64,000 bases of DNA from Quadrisphaera setariae. GTDB lineage: Bacteria; Actinomycetota; Actinomycetes; Actinomycetales; Quadrisphaeraceae. Location: NCBI RefSeq assembly GCF_008041935.1, contig NZ_VKAC01000005.1:186001-250000 (forward strand), in the 5' to 3' direction. Below, piece by piece: positions 43,738-52,482 of this stretch; position 1 is the first letter of the stretch; every line of letters begins with the position of its first letter. A program made the position numbers and the translations under genes. The notes below the pieces were generated by a model that worked only from the letters and a program-made list of their open reading frames with translations, did no database searches and was not told the DNA's origin.

Positions 43738-43785
43738 ACGCACAGCGCCCCGCCACCCTCCGGAGGGTGGCGGGGCGCTGTGCGT
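43738..43785. terminator. 48-base perfect palindrome between convergent genes
   Basis: Two 24-base halves pair perfectly with no spacer, 22 bases after the PGT stop and 16 bases from the cupin stop. Likely bidirectional. Confidence 0.8.
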
Positions 43786-43800
43786 GCGTCTGAGGGGCTC

Positions 43801-44193
43801 TCAGGCCTCGGGACGGGCGTAGTCGTCGTGGAGGCGCTCGATGTCGGCCTCGTCGAAGTCGCCGAAGGCGATCTCGAGGATGCGTCCGGTGCGGGTGCCG
43901 GAGTTGCCCAGGCGGTGCAGGCTGCCCTTGGGGGTGTAGACGATCTCCCCGACCTGGGCGGTCCAGGACTTCTCGCCGACCTGGACGTCCAGGGGGACGT
44001 CGAGGACCTGCCACATCTCGTCGCGCTCGCCGTGCTTCTGCAGGGAGAGGCGGTGGCCGGGCTCGACGGTGATGACCTTGACGGTGCAGACCTGGTTGAG
44101 CACGAACTGCTGGAACTGGCCCCAGGGGCGCTCGGCGACGAAGACGGCGCTGCGGCGCTCCGCCTCGAGGGACTCGGCGGTGGGCGTGCTCAT
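43801..44193 (-). CDS. Stand-alone cupin of the mannose-6-phosphate isomerase type II family
   Basis: A 130-residue protein equal to only the C-terminal isomerase cupin of bifunctional GMP/PMI enzymes. It has ERPWGQFQQFVLNQVCTVKVITVEPGHRLSLQKHGERDEMWQVL (metal-binding His and Glu), GEIVYTPKGSLHRLGN and GRILEIAFGDFDEADIERL. It could interconvert fructose-6-P and mannose-6-P to feed GDP-mannose, which would suit a mannose-containing polymer and GH26 enzymes. AGGAGG precedes the ATG by 5 bases. No GDP-mannose pyrophosphorylase is in the window. Confidence 0.88.
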   Translation of the reverse strand: MSTPTAESLEAERRSAVFVAERPWGQFQQFVLNQVCTVKVITVEPGHRLSLQKHGERDEMWQVLDVPLDVQVGEKSWTAQVGEIVYTPKGSLHRLGNSGTRTGRILEIAFGDFDEADIERLHDDYARPEA

Positions 44194-44307
44194 GTGGCCT
44201 CCTGGTGGGCGGTCGGGGACGAGCCTGCACAGAAGTGTGCAGGGTCGGGCGGACCCGATGAACCCCGTGCAGCGGATCCGCCCCGATCGGGGGGCGCCCG
44301 TTCCGGC

Positions 44308-44313
44308 TAGGGT
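44308..44313 (+). promoter_or_regulatory. -10 candidate (TAGGGT) for eno
   Basis: TAGGGT lies 57 bases before the eno GTG in the 176-base gap between the divergent cupin and eno. No confident -35. Confidence 0.35.
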
Positions 44314-44333
44314 CGGGACGACCGGTGCGCTGA

Positions 44334-45647
<1,314 letters not shown>

Positions 45648-45660
45648 GGCAGCACCGCAC

Positions 45661-45699
45661 CGAGGCCCCCGGGCGCGCACCGCGCACCCGGGGGCCTCG
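45661..45699 (+). terminator. 13-bp hairpin after eno
   Basis: Arms 45661-45673 and 45687-45699; the 13-base loop contains a further GCGC...GCGC pairing. 13 bases after the stop. Confidence 0.75.
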
Positions 45700-45774
45700 G
45701 CCGTGCCAGCCCCCGTGCGGCGGGTCGTGCCCCGCGGAGGGCACGACCTGCCGCGGGCACGCCCGCACGGCTGA

Positions 45775-45780
45775 GAGACT
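45775..45780 (+). promoter_or_regulatory. -10 candidate (GAGACT) for leaderless ftsB/divIC-like gene
   Basis: GAGACT is followed by GGGGCGC and then GTGG, close to the GAGGATGGGCGCGTGGA context at 17207 and 56258. No ribosome-binding site. Confidence 0.4.
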
Positions 45781-45787
45781 GGGGCGC

Positions 45788-46423
45788 GTGGCCCCCGCGA
45801 GACCCTCGTCCCGGAGCGCGGCCGCCGGTGCCCGCCCCGGGGTCCGGCTGCGCCGTCGCCCCGGTCGTGCCCCCGGCGAGCCGGTGAGCAGCCGCCCCGC
45901 ACCCGCGGCCCGACCGCGCACCACCGACCCGGACGCCGGCGGTCGCGGCAGGCGCCTCACGGCCCGCGGCGCCGCGCTCCTCGCGGTGGGGCTGGTGGCC
46001 GCGGCGTCGCTGCTGGGCCCGGTCCGCGCCTACGTCGAGCAGCGCTCCGAGCTGAGCGCCCTCCAGGACGACATCACCGCCCGCGAGCAGCGGGTCGCCC
46101 AGCTGCAGGCCGAGTCGGCCCGCTGGGACGACCCGGCCTACGCCGCCGCGCAGGCGCGCGCCCGGTTCGGCTACGTGGTCCCGGGGGAGACGGGGTACAC
46201 CGTGCTCGGCGCGCCCGCCTCCGCGACGCCGGGCCCCGGCGCCGCCTCGCCGACCGCCACGGCCACGCCCGCCCCCAGCTCGCTGCTCGACCGGGTGCGC
46301 TCCGGCCTGGGGCTGGGCGGGGGCGCCGCGACGCCCACGCCGACGGTGACGCCGGCGGACATCTCCTCGCCCACCGCCGCCGCGCCGGCTGCCGTGCCCT
46401 CGGCCACTCCGGTGGCGCCGTGA
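45788..46423 (+). CDS. FtsB/DivIC-family septum formation initiator
   Basis: A 211-residue bitopic division protein. A long Arg/Pro-rich cytoplasmic N-terminus (about 55 residues) leads to one membrane helix (AALLAVGLVAAASLLGPV, about 61-78). A coiled coil follows (EQRSELSALQDDITAREQRVAQLQAESARWDDP), then the family block AQARARFGYVVPGETGYTVL. An unusually long Ala/Thr/Pro-rich tail of about 70 residues ends it. It would act with FtsL and FtsQ at the septum. Stop overlaps the DUF501 GTG. Confidence 0.92.
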   Translation: MAPARPSSRSAAAGARPGVRLRRRPGRAPGEPVSSRPAPAARPRTTDPDAGGRGRRLTARGAALLAVGLVAAASLLGPVRAYVEQRSELSALQDDITAREQRVAQLQAESARWDDPAYAAAQARARFGYVVPGETGYTVLGAPASATPGPGAASPTATATPAPSSLLDRVRSGLGLGGGAATPTPTVTPADISSPTAAAPAAVPSATPVAP

Positions 46424-46962
46424 GCGAGCCGGAGCCCCCCGCGCAGGCGGACGACGGCGACCTCGGGCCGGCCCTGTCCCCGGAGGACCGCGAGGCGGTG
46501 CGCCGCCAGCTGGGCAGGCCCCCGCGCGGCGCCGCCAGCACGGCGCACCGCTGCCCGTGCGGCCGCCCGGACGTCGTGGCCACCGCCCCGCGCCTGGAGG
46601 ACGGCACCCCCTTCCCCACCACCTTCTACCTGACGTGCCCGCGGGTGTCGTCGCTGGTGGGCACCCTGGAGGCCTCCGGCCTCATGAAGGAGATGGCGGC
46701 GCGCCTCGAGGACGACGACGAGCTCGCGGCCTCCTACCGCGCGGCCCACGAGGACTACCTCGCCCGGCGCGCCCAGCTGGAGGCACGGCTGGGGGAGGTC
46801 CCGGAGATCGCGGGCGTCTCGGCCGGGGGGATGCCCACCCGGGTGAAGTGCCTGCACGCGCTGCTGGGGCACGCCCTCGCGGCCGGTCCGGGCACCAACC
46901 CCCTCGGCGACGAGGTGCGCGAGGCGCTGGGCGAGTGGTGGGCCGAGGGACCCTGCGCCTGA
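46420..46962 (+). CDS. DUF501 family protein
   Basis: A 180-residue protein of unknown function conserved in actinobacteria between the divIC-like gene and ppx. Characteristic blocks: VRRQLGRPPRGA, HRCPCGRPDVVATAPRLEDGTPFPTTFYLTCPR (three Cys, possible metal site), SGLMKEMAARL, GGMPTRVKCLHALLGHALA and NPLGDEV. Translationally coupled to the upstream gene by GTGA. Here ppx does not follow; it lies about 9.3 kb further on. Confidence 0.93.
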   Translation: MSEPEPPAQADDGDLGPALSPEDREAVRRQLGRPPRGAASTAHRCPCGRPDVVATAPRLEDGTPFPTTFYLTCPRVSSLVGTLEASGLMKEMAARLEDDDELAASYRAAHEDYLARRAQLEARLGEVPEIAGVSAGGMPTRVKCLHALLGHALAAGPGTNPLGDEVREALGEWWAEGPCA

Positions 46963-47382
46963 GGGCGCCGCGCGCACGCGCGTGACCACCACCCCGGTGC
47001 CAGAGGCTCGCCGTGGCGGGGGGCTCCTCGGAACCCTGGGGAGAGGGGCCCTCTCCTGCCGTGGTGCTCACTCGGAGGCCGCCCGCCGCCATCGACCCAG
47101 CGCAGCCGGATGACGCCAGGCGGTGACCACGAGGCCTCGTCGGCGAGGCCCGCAGACGTCCTGCGCGCCTCGACCGCCACTCACCCCGCTCGCTCGGGTG
47201 CGCTCTCGGCCCCGTGGATGCAGGTGACGCCCCATCGGCAGCTCTGATGGGGCGTCACCCGCATCCACGGGGCGTCAACTGCACGGAAGGGGCGTCGTCG
47301 TGGCGCTGCCAGCGCTTCGGTGAGGCGGCGGGCAGGCGCACGTGGCCCTGAGGTCCTCGATCCTCGTCAGAGGAGGGACTGC
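46963..47382. other. Intergenic region of 420 bases with a large inverted repeat
   Basis: Lies between the DUF501 gene and the convergent histidine kinase. The inverted repeat is listed separately. I looked for the tRNA that follows this locus in some actinobacteria and saw none; no protein gene is convincing. Confidence 0.5.
47210..47272. repeat. 27-bp inverted repeat (CCCCGTGGATGC ... GCATCCACGGGG)
   Basis: Arms 47210-47236 and 47246-47272 match at 26 of 27 positions, loop 9 bases. A degenerate third unit, GGGGCGTCAACTGCACGG, follows directly. It looks like a dispersed palindromic element. Confidence 0.75.
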
Positions 47383-49029
47383 TCACTGCCGGGGGAGGCG
47401 CACCCTCACGGTGAGGCCCCCGCCGGGCGTCTCGTCCAGCGCGATCCGCCCGCCGTGGCGGGTCACGATGCGCTGCGCCGTCGCCAGGCCCAGCCCGTGC
47501 CCCGCCACCGCTGCGCCGGTGGCGGGTGCGGTGCCGGTGCGGTGGGCGCCGCGCTCGAAGGCGCGGAACACCGCGGCGCGCTGGTCGGTCGGGACGCCGG
47601 GACCCTGGTCGGCCACCTGGAGCTCCCAGGCGCCGGGCAGCTCCTCGACGGCGCAGGTGACCACCGCAGGCTCCCCGGGCCGGGTGAACTTCAGCGCGTT
47701 GCCCACGAGGTTGGTCAGCAGCTGGTGCAGCTGCACCGGGTCACCGACGAGCACCGGCGACGTGGTCGGCAGCGCCACGACGGCTCCCTCGGGGACGGTC
47801 AGGTCGGCCAGCACCGCCTCCAGCAGGGGGCGCAGCGGCACCTCACGCTGGGGTGCTCCGCTGGGCGCCCCGGCGGTGGCGTAGGCGAGCAGCCCCTGCA
47901 GGAGCGAGGCCATGCGACCCGCGCTGCGCCGGGCCGTGGTGGCCCACCCGACGGCGCGCGCGTCTGCGCGGTCGGCGGCGTCGTCCTCGAGGACCTCCAG
48001 GTAGCCGTCCACCACGGTCAGCGGCGAGCGCAGGTCGTGGGCGGCGATGCCCGCGAAGGCCTCCAGCTCGGCGTTGGACCGCTCGAGCTCCGCGCGGACG
48101 GCCCGCTCGGCGCTGACGTCGGTGAGGGAGGCGACCACCCCGGAACGCTCCCCGGAGCCGGTGGTGAGGGCCCGCGTCCGGCACACGCAGGTCACGGCGG
48201 CGCCGTCGGCGCTGGTGAAGACCAGCTCGGTCTCGGCCTCGCCGCCTGCGGCGAGCGTGCCCAGCAGGGGCCCGCGCACGGCGGACAGCACGGTGCCGGG
48301 CGGGTCGGCGCACAGCGCGGTGGTGGCGGCGCGGGCCGCGCCCGGCGCGTCCAGGTCCTCGGGCAGGCCCGCCCAGGTCCGCACGAGGGGGCTCAGCACG
48401 CTGACGCGGCCCGCGGCGTCCAGCGCGACCACGCCGACGTCGGCGGTGTCGAGGACGGCCTCGAGCAGGTCGTGGCGGTCAGCGAGGCCGGCCTGCGCCA
48501 GCGCGACGCGCTGGTCCGCGGCGGCGACGGCGGCGGCGAGCCCGCTCAGGGCCCGGGACTGCCGATCGGCCGTCACCGAGCTGGCGGCGAGGAGGGCGAG
48601 GTCGGCCAGGGCCTCCTCGCGCTCCCGGCTGGGGGGGTGCGGCACCTCGTCGCGCGCCACGATCACGGCCAGCAGGCCGCCGCCGGGACGGGTGACGGGC
48701 ACCGCGGCGAGCGCGCGGGTGCGCGCGATGCGCCCGTCCACCCACGGGCTGCCGGCCGTCTCGGGTGCCGCGGCCGCGTCGGGCAGGTGCACGGCGGTGC
48801 CGCGCTCGGCGGCGAGGGCGCCGAGGGAGGTGGGCAGGAGCTGCTCGGCCAGCTCCAGCGACGCCCACGGCCAGCCGGTGGCGGCGCGCACGCGGCGCAG
48901 GAGGGCGGTCCGGGCGTCGGTCTCGCGCGGCGCCGTCGACGTGCCCGGTGCGACCGGTGCGATGGCCGCGGCAGCTGTGGTGAGCGGCGCTGCGACGGCG
49001 GCCTGCTGCTCGACCGGGCTGCTGGGCAC
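47383..49029 (-). CDS. Cytoplasmic sensor histidine kinase (GAF-PAS-HisKA-HATPase)
   Basis: A 548-residue soluble kinase. A GAF-like domain (about 40-170) is followed by a PAS-like segment (DLLEAVLDTADVGVVALDAAGRVSVLSP, about 185-290). HisKA has the H-box AGIAAHDLRSPLTVVDGYLEVL (His near 330), and HATPase_c has the N-box LLTNLVGNALKF and GHGLGLATAQRIVTRHGG. Such HisKA/HATPase pairs are common in light or redox sensors; the ligand is unknown. GTG 49029 chosen because CAGGAGG precedes it by 5 bases; GTG 49044 is upstream. Divergent from the receiver operon and likely its kinase. Confidence 0.9.
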   Translation of the reverse strand: MPSSPVEQQAAVAAPLTTAAAAIAPVAPGTSTAPRETDARTALLRRVRAATGWPWASLELAEQLLPTSLGALAAERGTAVHLPDAAAAPETAGSPWVDGRIARTRALAAVPVTRPGGGLLAVIVARDEVPHPPSREREEALADLALLAASSVTADRQSRALSGLAAAVAAADQRVALAQAGLADRHDLLEAVLDTADVGVVALDAAGRVSVLSPLVRTWAGLPEDLDAPGAARAATTALCADPPGTVLSAVRGPLLGTLAAGGEAETELVFTSADGAAVTCVCRTRALTTGSGERSGVVASLTDVSAERAVRAELERSNAELEAFAGIAAHDLRSPLTVVDGYLEVLEDDAADRADARAVGWATTARRSAGRMASLLQGLLAYATAGAPSGAPQREVPLRPLLEAVLADLTVPEGAVVALPTTSPVLVGDPVQLHQLLTNLVGNALKFTRPGEPAVVTCAVEELPGAWELQVADQGPGVPTDQRAAVFRAFERGAHRTGTAPATGAAVAGHGLGLATAQRIVTRHGGRIALDETPGGGLTVRVRLPRQ

Positions 49030-49074
49030 GGGAACCTCCTGCACGGGCCGCGGGTGCGGCGGTGTCCACCTGGC

Positions 49075-49101
49075 CTCGGCGCACGCCCTGTGGACCTTGA
49101 G
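49075..49101 (-). promoter_or_regulatory. Sigma-28/WhiG-like promoter for the histidine kinase
   Basis: On the minus strand CTCAAG (49101-49096) is followed after exactly 15 bases by GCCGAG (49080-49075), 46 bases before the GTG. The upstream flank GTGACCCGTCCGG mirrors that of the divergent promoter. It resembles the motility sigma consensus TAAA-N15-GCCGATAA. Confidence 0.6.
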
Positions 49102-49191
49102 CCGGACGGGTCACCGGGTGTCTGCCCGAGTGTCTCCCTCGAGCGCCTCCGCGCGGCAGCGGCGCGCCGGGACGTGCCGTCACCCGTTCGG

Positions 49192-49218
49192 CTCAAGCCC
49201 GCGGCGCTCGCTGCCGAT
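49192..49218 (+). promoter_or_regulatory. Sigma-28/WhiG-like promoter for the receiver-HEAT-GT2-kinase operon
   Basis: CTCAAG (49192-49197), 15 bases, then GCCGAT (49213-49218), 87 bases before the ATG. The flank GTCACCCGTTCGG (49179-49191) is an inverted near-copy of the one at 49102-49114. Two promoters of the same class face outward from a 275-base region. Confidence 0.6.
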
Positions 49219-49304
49219 GCCGCACCTGACGCCGCAGCGCCCAGCGCTGACCGAGCCGCACGCTCCGACCGACCAGCAGGCACCGCCCCACACCTGGAGG
49301 CACC

Positions 49305-49679
49305 ATGACCACCGTCCTCGTCGCCGACGACGACCTCGACATCCGCGAGCTCGTCGCCTTCAAGCTCACGCAGGCCGGTTACGAGGTGCGCTCCGCTCCC
49401 GACGGCGCCGCGGCGCTCGACGCGGCCCGCGCCGGCGGGGTGGACATCGTGGTGCTCGACCTCATGATGCCGGGGCTGTCCGGCCTCGACGTGTGCGCCG
49501 AGCTGCGCCGCAGCGAGCAGACCGCCGAGCTGCCGGTCATCATGCTCACCGCCCGGGCGCAGGACCAGGACGTCGCCAGCGGCTTCGCCGCCGGTGCCGA
49601 CGACTACGTGGTCAAGCCCTTCAGCCCCCGCGAGCTCGTCAGCCGCGTCCAGGCCGTGCTGGGGCGGACCCGGCCGTGA
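49305..49679 (+). CDS. Stand-alone response-regulator receiver (CheY/SpoIIR type)
   Basis: A 124-residue receiver with no output domain. Acidic pocket in VLVADDDLDIRE, phospho-acceptor Asp in IVVLDLMMPGLSGLDV (about residue 52), Thr in IMLTARAQD and Lys in VVKPFSPREL. It must act by protein contact, perhaps with the HEAT protein encoded next. GGAGGCACC precedes the ATG. The stop overlaps the next GTG, so expression is coupled to the HEAT gene. Confidence 0.95.
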   Translation: MTTVLVADDDLDIRELVAFKLTQAGYEVRSAPDGAAALDAARAGGVDIVVLDLMMPGLSGLDVCAELRRSEQTAELPVIMLTARAQDQDVASGFAAGADDYVVKPFSPRELVSRVQAVLGRTRP

Positions 49680-50893
49680 CCTTCCTCGCCGTCGTCGTCG
49701 CCGGCCTCGTGGCCGTCTCGGCCGCGGTGCTGGCGCTGGCCCTGGCGATCGCCGCCGCCCGCGGTCTGAGGGCGCGCCGCGAGGCGCGCCGCCGGGCCGT
49801 CGCCGAGCCGCTGCGCCCCCTCATCCTGGAGGTGGCCGTGGGGGAGGGGGAGGAGTCCGCCGCTGCTGCCGACGACCTCTCCGCGCTGGACCCCGCGGCC
49901 TGGCGGACCGTGGAGCCGGCCGTGCTGGCCGTGCTGGGCAAGGTGCGCGGCGACGGGCAGCGGCTCCTCGTGGAGCTGCTGGCCGTCCGCGGGGTCGTCA
50001 CGCGCGAGCGGGAGCGCCTGCGCTCGGCCAGCGCCGTGCGCCGCGCCGCCGCGGCCGAGCTGCTGGGCGCGGCCGCGTACGCGCCCGCCGTGACCGAGCT
50101 GGCCGACCTCCTGCACGACCGCGACGCCGAGGTGCGCCTCGTCGCGGCGCGCGCCCTCGGCCGCGCCGGCGCCCCCGGCGCCGTGGGCGTGCTCGACGAC
50201 GACGCCACAGCCCGCGCCGCCCGGGCGCTGCTCGGGGCGCTCGCCGGCGAGCGCCCCGCCGCGCCCCCGGACGTGGTGGCCCGCTCGCTGCTGCTGCTCG
50301 GCGCCCCGGCCGCTGAGGCGCTGCGCGCCGCGCTCGCCGACCCGGCGGCGCGCGTCCGCCTGACCGCCGCCGAGGTGCTCGGCCGGCTCGGTGCGAGCGC
50401 GGCCAGCCGCGACCTGGAGGACCTCGTGCTGCGTGACCCCTCGGACGAGGTGCGCGCCCGCGCCGCGACGGCGCTCGGCCGCATCGGCGCGCCCTCGGCG
50501 GTGTCCGCCCTGCGCGCCGCGACGAGCCCGTCGAGCGCCGCCGCCGTGCGGCGCGCCGCCGTGGTGGCCCTCGGCGAGGTCGGCGACCCCGCGGCGCTGC
50601 GCTGCCTGTGGACCCTGCTCGGGGACGACGACGACCACCTCGCCGACGCCGCCGCGGCGGCCCTGCTCGCCCTGGGCGCCCCCGGTGTGCGGGTGCTCGC
50701 CCAGGTGGCCTCCCAGGCGGACGGCGGGTCGGCGCTGGCGGTGGACCGCGCCCACGGCGTGGTCGCCTGCGCCGTGCTGGCGGAGGTGCTGCCCGCCGCA
50801 GGCCTCGCCGAGGTCCAGGCCGTCGAGGCCGCGACCGCTGCCCGTGACGCCGCCGCCCGTGACGACTCCGCGCTCGTGGGGGCCGGCGCGTGA
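49676..50893 (+). CDS. Membrane-anchored HEAT-repeat protein
   Basis: A 405-residue protein with one N-terminal helix (about 2-26) and a basic patch (RARREARRRA), then alpha-solenoid HEAT repeats. Repeat cores include YAPAVTELADLLHDRDAEVRLVAARALGRAGAP, LRAALADPAARVRLTAAEVLGRLGAS, LEDLVLRDPSDEVRARAATALGRIGAP, and AAAVRRAAVVALGEVGDP with LRCLWTLLGDDDDHLADAAAAALLALG. HEAT arrays are protein-binding scaffolds. Wedged between a receiver and a polysaccharide synthase, all by 4-base overlaps, it is the natural adaptor between signal and synthase. That role is inference. Confidence 0.88.
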   Translation: MTFLAVVVAGLVAVSAAVLALALAIAAARGLRARREARRRAVAEPLRPLILEVAVGEGEESAAAADDLSALDPAAWRTVEPAVLAVLGKVRGDGQRLLVELLAVRGVVTRERERLRSASAVRRAAAAELLGAAAYAPAVTELADLLHDRDAEVRLVAARALGRAGAPGAVGVLDDDATARAARALLGALAGERPAAPPDVVARSLLLLGAPAAEALRAALADPAARVRLTAAEVLGRLGASAASRDLEDLVLRDPSDEVRARAATALGRIGAPSAVSALRAATSPSSAAAVRRAAVVALGEVGDPAALRCLWTLLGDDDDHLADAAAAALLALGAPGVRVLAQVASQADGGSALAVDRAHGVVACAVLAEVLPAAGLAEVQAVEAATAARDAAARDDSALVGAGA

Positions 50894-52482
50894 GCGGGCT
50901 GCTGGCGGACGCGCTCGGCGCCGTCGCCGACAGCGCCGGCGCCTGGGGCCTGCAGGCCCAGGCCGACCTGGCCAGCGGCACCGTGCGCGGCACGGTCGCG
51001 GTGCTCGTGCAGGTGCTGGCCGTGCCGGTGCTCCTGTACGTGCTGGCCATCAACTCCAGCTACCTCGTGCTCATCGGCCTGGCCGGCGTGGACATGGTCC
51101 GCTACCTGCGCCGCGGCTTCTTCCGCGGTGTGGAGGACGCCAGCGCCTCCCCGCTGACGCAGTCGGTGTCCGTGGTGATGCCCGCCTTCGACGAGGAGGC
51201 CTCCGTGGTGGGCTCGGTGAGCGCCATGCTCGCTCTGCGCCACCCGCGCCACGAGGTCGTCGTCGTCGACGACGGCTCCACCGACGCCACGTTCGCGCTG
51301 CTGCGCGAGGCCTTCGACCTGGTCGAGGTGCCCCGTCGTCTCCCCACCGACGTCCCCGTGCGCGGTGCGGTGCGCAGCGTGCACGTGCCCCGCGGCGGTC
51401 GCTCGCCGCTCGTGGTGGTCCGCAAGGACAACGGCGGCCGCGCCGACGCCGTGAACGCCGGGATCAACGCCGCTCGCCACGACCTGGTCTGCATCACCGA
51501 CGCGGACTCCGTCCTGGACCCCGACGCGCTGCTCACCGTCTCCCGGCCGTTCGCCGACGACCCCGAGCGCGTGGTGGCCACCGGTGGTGCCGTGCGCGCC
51601 GTCAACGGCTCGACGCTCGTCGGTGGGCGTGTGGCCGACGTCCGGATGCCCCGCGGCTGGGTCGCCCGCTTCCAGGTGGTGGAGTACCTGCGCGCGTTCT
51701 GCGTGGGGCGCGCGGGCTGGTCACGCCTGCAGTCGCTGGTGCTCATCTCCGGCGCGTTCGGCATGTACCGCCGCGACGTGCTGGTGGAGGTGGGCGGCCT
51801 CGACCCGACGTGCATCGGGGAGGACTTCGAGCTGACGCTGCGGCTGCACCGCCACATGCGCGAGAGCGGCCGCGACCACCGCGTGGTGTTCGTGCCCGAG
51901 CCGGCCAGCTGGACCGAGGTGCCCGCGACCAGCGCCGTGCTGGCCCGCCAGCGCCGCCGCTGGCAGCGGGGCCTGGCCGAGACGCTGTGGCGCCACCGCG
52001 CGATGGTCGGCAACCCCCGCTACGGCCGCATCGGCCTCCTGGCGCTGCCGTACTACGTGCTCTTCGAGCTGGTCGCCCCGGTCATCGAGCTGGTGGGTGT
52101 GGTGCTCACCCCGCTCGCGGTGGCCTTCGGGGTGGTGCCGTGGAAGGCGGCGCTGCTGCTCATGGTCCTCTGCTACGGCTACGCCGTGGTGGTCACGGTG
52201 GCGGCGCTGCTGGTGGAGGAGCTCTCCTTCCACCGCTCCCAGCGCTGGCGCGACCTGGCGCGCGGCCTGGCCGCCGCCGTGCTGGAGAACGTCGGGCACC
52301 GCCAGCTCACCGCCCTGTGGCGCGTGCAGGGGCTGTGGTCGCTGCTGCGCGGCCAGCAGCAGGTGTGGGGTGCCATGGACCGCCAGGGCCTGGCCGCCGG
52401 CGCCTCCGCCGACGGCGGCGACGTGGTGCACCTGCCTGAGACCCGCGCCTCCCGGCGAGAGCTCGCGGAGGCCGGCCGGTGA
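50890..52482 (+). CDS. Membrane GT2 processive synthase (PgaC/HasA/cellulose-synthase-like)
   Basis: A 530-residue polysaccharide synthase. One to two N-terminal helices (about 36-75) are followed by the GT-A domain. SVSVVMPAFDEEASVVGSV and VVVVDDGSTDATFALL bind nucleotide; KDNGGRADAVNAGINAARHDLVCITDADS gives the DxD. TCIGEDFELTLRLH provides the base, and ARQRRRWQRGLAETL is the Q-x2-R-W-like acceptor motif of processive enzymes. C-terminal helices about 375-450. It should polymerise and export a beta-linked glycan from one active site. Coupled on both sides by GTGA overlaps. Confidence 0.92.
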   Translation: MSGLLADALGAVADSAGAWGLQAQADLASGTVRGTVAVLVQVLAVPVLLYVLAINSSYLVLIGLAGVDMVRYLRRGFFRGVEDASASPLTQSVSVVMPAFDEEASVVGSVSAMLALRHPRHEVVVVDDGSTDATFALLREAFDLVEVPRRLPTDVPVRGAVRSVHVPRGGRSPLVVVRKDNGGRADAVNAGINAARHDLVCITDADSVLDPDALLTVSRPFADDPERVVATGGAVRAVNGSTLVGGRVADVRMPRGWVARFQVVEYLRAFCVGRAGWSRLQSLVLISGAFGMYRRDVLVEVGGLDPTCIGEDFELTLRLHRHMRESGRDHRVVFVPEPASWTEVPATSAVLARQRRRWQRGLAETLWRHRAMVGNPRYGRIGLLALPYYVLFELVAPVIELVGVVLTPLAVAFGVVPWKAALLLMVLCYGYAVVVTVAALLVEELSFHRSQRWRDLARGLAAAVLENVGHRQLTALWRVQGLWSLLRGQQQVWGAMDRQGLAAGASADGGDVVHLPETRASRRELAEAGR

